NCBI RefSeq assembly: GCF_000003815.2
Contig: NC_049990.1
Coordinates: 21,018,547 to 21,082,546, forward strand
DNA length: 64,000 nt
Source: Branchiostoma floridae
Lineage: Eukaryota; Chordata; Leptocardii; Amphioxiformes; Branchiostomatidae
Reading direction: 5' to 3'
Shown here piece by piece: positions 24,001 to 30,000 of this stretch; position 1 is the first letter of the stretch; each line of letters starts with the position of its first letter. The notes beneath the pieces were generated by a model that worked only from the letters and a program-made list of their open reading frames with translations, did no database searches and was not told where the DNA came from. Made by a program: the position numbers and the translations under genes.

Positions 24001-27000
24001 TGAGATTCTTACAGTAACAGAAATAACCAGAATTATGACAGGCACAAACCCTGTTTTTTTGTGATACCATGTATATCTTCTTATTCTCATGTCACCACTG
24101 TATACTGTAAATGCAGAAATGTTCGCGGTGGATAAATATTCGCGGTTTTCGCGGTGACCACTTCACCGCGAACTTAAAACCACCGCAAACATTTTTCTAT
24201 TATGGTATTAGACTGCAGTCTATGGTGTTACCGCGAACTTAAATCCACCGCGAAANNNNNNNNNNNNNNNNNNNNNNNNNNNNNNNNNNNNNNNNNNNNN
24301 NNNNNNNNNNNNNNNNNNNNNNNNNNNNNNNNNNNNNNNNNNNNNNNNNNNNNNNAGTATGTAACAATACAGTAAGTCTGCATATTTATTAGGACTTCAA
24401 TCATGTAATCTGTGCCTATGTTATACTTTCCTTTGTCCCTCTTGACGTCAGTGAAAAGAGGTCAATTACCACTTCTCTTCAAACAAAACAAAGTTTTATC
24501 TTCATTACTGCTGTAACTGCCAAAATCATTCTTCAATGTATTCTTCAAAAGTATTCTTCAATGTCTTTGACGATACAATACACGTGGGACACAGGCAGCG
24601 ATTGCAGCTGTTGTGACTCATACATTAACACATACATAACATTAATGTCTAGTCTGATGGTTCGCAGCAATGATGGTACAATAAAGCCTTCAATGTGATC
24701 TTTCTTCTCCTTTGACCCTTTTTTATAATCACTTCTGATCATGAAAGGAAAACAACTTGTCCATGTTTTCCCCATGTCTTACCTCAGCCTGCCTGAAGCT
24801 GAGCCCTCTGGAGATGTACATGCCGGATCCTTTCATCTCCATCGCTAACATCTCAGCCACACCTAGCAACAACATGAGAGGGAAGGAAATCACAGCTTGT
24901 CATCATCATCATCATCAACCAATGTGTTTTGCTTTAGCAGAAAAAAAATCAGCTAACAGAAGTTTCTTTTAAACAGGATCAATGGTTCATCACTTCTTTC
25001 ATCCATCTATGGATTCACTCATTCAGTCATCTGACTAAATTAGAAATCTCCTTAATTAATAGTATTAGGGCTATCTTCCTCTCAGATCATAAGTAATGCA
25101 CATTTGATTTTGTGGACTATGCAACTGTAAAAAATACTTGGAAGTTAACAAGGTGGTTGAAGATCTTTTCATAAAGTGTTACTGATAGAATTTTGTCCAA
25201 AGTGTTTCTTACCAAGTCCTCTTCTCTGGATGGCATCCAGAAACTGATCAAAGTCGTTGAAGGCGGCGCCCCTCCCCCACAGTCCCAGCCGCTCCATGAA
25301 GGCCATGTTCTTCACGTCGGTGACGCCCGTAGCGCTACAGTACACCACACGGGCTTTGGGCAGGAGGCGCTGGATGGTCGCCACCGCTAGCGCTACTTTG
25401 GTGCTGTTTTTCTCTTTACCCTGTGATGAGATGAAAAAGCACAGCAATTAAGCAATATTTCCCCGATATCTGTGGCATGGGTGAAATAATGAAAGAATTT
25501 TAGTGTTGAAGATTCCATTCAAATTACTTACAGGCACAAAGTGTTTAGCCTTGTGACACTCGTCAAAGATGAGACAGCCGTCAAAGTCCTGTCCCCCACA
25601 CCAGTTAATGAGCTGGTCCAGCCGACTCTGCCGAGATGTGGACGCTCCAACTACATTGGAAGAAACACAGTCACATGTCTGAACAAGAAGAAGCAAGATC
25701 TCATACCTCTATGAAATATTTATTATATTACAATGGTTGCTTTCTTGACTAATTCTGTCATGCATTTTCCTGCCTTCCTGCAGGAATCTAGACCTTGTGA
25801 CCAACTTTGGACCCAGGCCAAACCAGCCTTCCAGTCCTGCAAGGCTCCAGTTACACCATTTTTTGCCTCACAATTCCTGCCACCTTGGCCCCAGGCCAGC
25901 AGAAACAAACTTGCACACACTCCTAGACAAACTTAAAAAAAAACTGAAAACAATACCTCTGTGTAATTTTCACAGATTGAGGTAAAAGAAACTTGAGTAA
26001 AGGAAACTCAAATTATCATGGATAATGGAAGCTCATCTGTGTTGGTAGTAATTATAATACAATTGTTGGTAGCAATCATAGTACAATGTTTAACTTTCTT
26101 CCAACACAAAAGTACACATGGATCAAATTTTCAACGACCACTGTTCTTCAGGATCAATACTGATATCTAATTGACATGTGATCTTGCTTTATGTGTTGTC
26201 AGCAGTTGGTCAAACGTGCCAGAAAGTGATTGGTCATCAGTATTAATCCTGAAGAAGGCGACAGTGGTCGTTGAAAATTTGATCCGTGTGTACTTTTGTG
26301 TTTGAAAAAAAGTTAAGCATTGTACTAAGAGGAAACTCAAATATCAAATCAGTTAGATGCATTAAATTGACTCAAGTCTTTTTCTGCCAGAAATTGGCAT
26401 TTTGTGACCATAAATACACTACCACATTATAGCTGCAAAACTGTTTTCAACTACAAACCTCCTTTCTGTACTGAAGACACAAGCGTGGCGTAAGTGCTAA
26501 AGATGACCCCATCCTTGAAGCCAGGAGGCAGTCCGAACACCTTGGTCTCTCTATCCAGCTGCTGGCAGCCCTCTATCACCTTCACATAGCAGCCGATGTC
26601 ACGCAGGTCTCTGTATGTGGGCAGGGGTGAAAAATGTAGTTCCAATGGAGTTAGACATTTTGTCATAAGAAATAAATTCTGCAGTCTGTGAAAGAAAAAG
26701 GCCCGAATCTATCAACTCATGATTGTGTATTTATCTATCCAATTTCTTCCATTCATTGATGATTGTTTTCACATCTTCTTCCCATTTATCTGAGAAATGA
26801 CCTCAAATTAAGTATGCACAGACTTTGGCAACAACTTGAAGCTCATTTTGGATTTTGAAAAGTTTAAAAAGTCAGTACAGGGCAGGAGCCACATGGAAAA
26901 GTAGGTAAAATGGATACAGATATAAAAAATATACCTATAGAGTGCAGCAGGGTTGTAGCCAGCCTGAAATCATTTTCAGTCCCCTTGATTTTGAATGGGA

Positions 27001-30000
27001 ATCCTATCGAGCACCGAAGGCATGGCGTGACTTTGCGCGTAATTTCTAGGGGGTCTGGGTCCCAGAAAATTTTTAAATCAAGACCCTCTGAAACACTATT
27101 TCCTGCATTTTGAGGTGCAAATTTTGCTTGTAGACTAAGCTGTTCAATGGCATCTGTTTTGGTGAAGAAGAACACATGGGTTTCAGTTTTTTTATATCTT
27201 TACATATCAGTTTTTGTCTGTCCTAGGGCACGGAATGGGGAAAACTTTTTTCAGTCCCCAGCTGCAAAATTCCTTCAAAGGACAGGTGCTGGCTACAACC
27301 CTGGAGTGCAGTAAGTTTGTAACCACTTTTACTGAGAAATAAAGTTTATACAGCTTCTCAAAGTGTTGTATTACGAGCCATGGCTTCTACCCCACCTCTC
27401 GGCATCCAGTTTCAGGTCAGTAGAGATGCTGAACCAGACATGTCGAGTTCTCCCTCGAGCAAAGTTGTCCAGGATGATTCCAGAAATCTGTCAGAATACA
27501 AAAATTGTCAATGAGAACCTGCTGTTGTGAGTGAACAAAAACCATTCACGTTTAAATGGGGTAAGGAACAGAAATTTAAATGGAATATTTACTTGCAGTA
27601 ATTATAAGGAAATCCTTTTTTTGTATTGTATTGTATTGTATTGGGTGGCTGACTGCTCTCTCTTGTTAACCAGGGGCTGAATTGCTAGGAGTTTATAATA
27701 AGTGGGGCTATATCGTAAGAGTCTGGAGCAAGCTGCCATTCGGCACCACACATCGGGACACATCAGCAGTTTCGAGACCATTACCTCTGGGGTCTGGGTC
27801 AAACACCTTACCAACTGCGACACAAGATGCCACACAAAATTTTACTGTAAGAAAAACAGCTCTTTTTTAAAAGCACGTAACTACATGTTGTATGATCTAA
27901 CTACAAGACCAGGAGTCAGGCCTCTTCCAATTCTTGGTTTGCTGCACCCACCTGTCTTCCCTTGCCTACTCCAGCACCGTCTCCAATGAAGAACCCCGCC
28001 CGGCAACCGTTGGGCAAAACCATCTGATGTCTGGTACACTGGGAAGCAAAAAAAAAGAAGTGATTTAACTTTGAAAGGCATCTTAGAATATGAAATGTAT
28101 ACCTTTTGAACTTTTTCCAGTACTCTTACTTTTGCTGTCCTTGTGGCCACTTTGAATTTTTTACTGTGAACTAATCACAAGCAAAAACAAACCATTTGCA
28201 TCCCTGTTGTGTTGCTTGTAGGTTTGTTTTGCATAACTGGTAAATTGTCTTTACAAGACGTAGCACACCAGTTTTGTACATAAAGTACATGGTGCATAAG
28301 ACTGAGCTGTAAGGTTTGATCTACTCAAGATATAGCACTGGTGAAAAGCGCCTTTCCCAAAGGTACAATATTGACGCTGGGATTCAAACCAAGAACCTTT
28401 AGATTTAAAGTCATCAATCCTAATATAAGCACACAACCAACGACCCCTTAAGGCAACATTACCATTGGTAAAAATAGAGTTTGCTTAAAAATTTTTACCA
28501 AGCATTGAAATTCCATCTATGGAGGCGCTACGCTCCTTCCCAAAGCATGCTGACCTGAGTGTTACAGTACTTACAGCATATATCACCCCCTCCAGTTGGA
28601 GGGCACTCAGCTTGCCTGAGTTGATGACATCATCAGGGATGGTGTCAGCCAGGGGGTAGTCTGTAGGGGGGAGGGCCATGGCCTGCACAGACACATGTCA
28701 ATCATCCATCAATATTCTTGGTAACATACGATAAACAGGGCTCGAAATACTGGGTGCATGTGCACCCAATTTGTTTGGGGTTGTGCTCTAACATAGTGTA
28801 CACAGATATTTCTTGTATGTTTTATATGTAAAGATATCACAGTATACTAGTTTTAAATATACACCATATTCTTGACATCTTAGTGATAGAAAGATTACAG
28901 TATGTCTGTCATAGTAGTTGTTTATAAATTTGAAGTTAGAATTTGGGTTCATTGAAATTAGGTTTTTCTGACATTCTACTTTATTTTATTTGGTGCTGTC
29001 TTCAGATGTTTTATCAACAAAGTCAGATGCAATTTCACATTTATGTACAAAAGCAGTTTGTTATGACATAAGCACTTTGCTTTTTGCCTGCTACTCTATA
29101 AACAACTGTGAATAAAATAAATAGATAGACAGCTTACATGTAAATTATTTCAAAGTCACAAATCTATTAAATCAGATTAAAGCACTAGATCATACCTACC
29201 ATTATTTCTGAGACACGGCTCTGTATGTAAATATTTTTATCTTTTATACACTTTGTACACAATTATTGAATAGCTAGGGCATTTGTTTGAGGTTCATTAT
29301 TATAAGAATGACTTACAGCTAGAGATCCAGCTTCCACAATGTCAGCTGGGTGGGGCTGTGCATGGGGGATGATGGGTACACTGGCCTTGTAGGTGGTGAA
29401 GACCTCCTCACTGTAAGAAAACAAATAGAAAGATTTACATTTTTGGCAGATGCACTATGGTGCTATATGATAATAACAAATATATAATGAATATTTTTTC
29501 ATTCAATTATGGTGAGCAAATAGCCATGTGAGTTACAGTGTTAGTACATGTACTTGTCTGTTACCTGTACTGTCTCCTGTGCCATGTGTGTTACAGTGTA
29601 AGTATACTGACCTGACTGTTTCCTGTACTGTCTCCTGTGCCATGTGTGTTACAGTGATAGTATTCACTTGACTGTCATCATGCATGTTACTGTCACTATT
29701 AGTACTGACCTGACTGTTTCCTGTACTGTCTCCTGTGCCATGTGTGTTACTGTGTTAGTACTGACCTGTTTCCTGTACTGTCTCCTGTGCCATGTGTGTT
29801 ACAGTGTTGGTACTGACCTGACTGTTTCCTGTACTGTCTCCTCTACCATGTATGTTACTGTGTTAGTACTGACCTGACTGTTTCCTGTACTGTCTCCTCT
29901 ACCATGTATGTTACTGTGTTAGTACTGACCTGACTGTTTCCTGTACTGTCTCCTCTACCATGTATGTTACTGTGTTAGTACTGACCTGGCTGTTTCCTGT

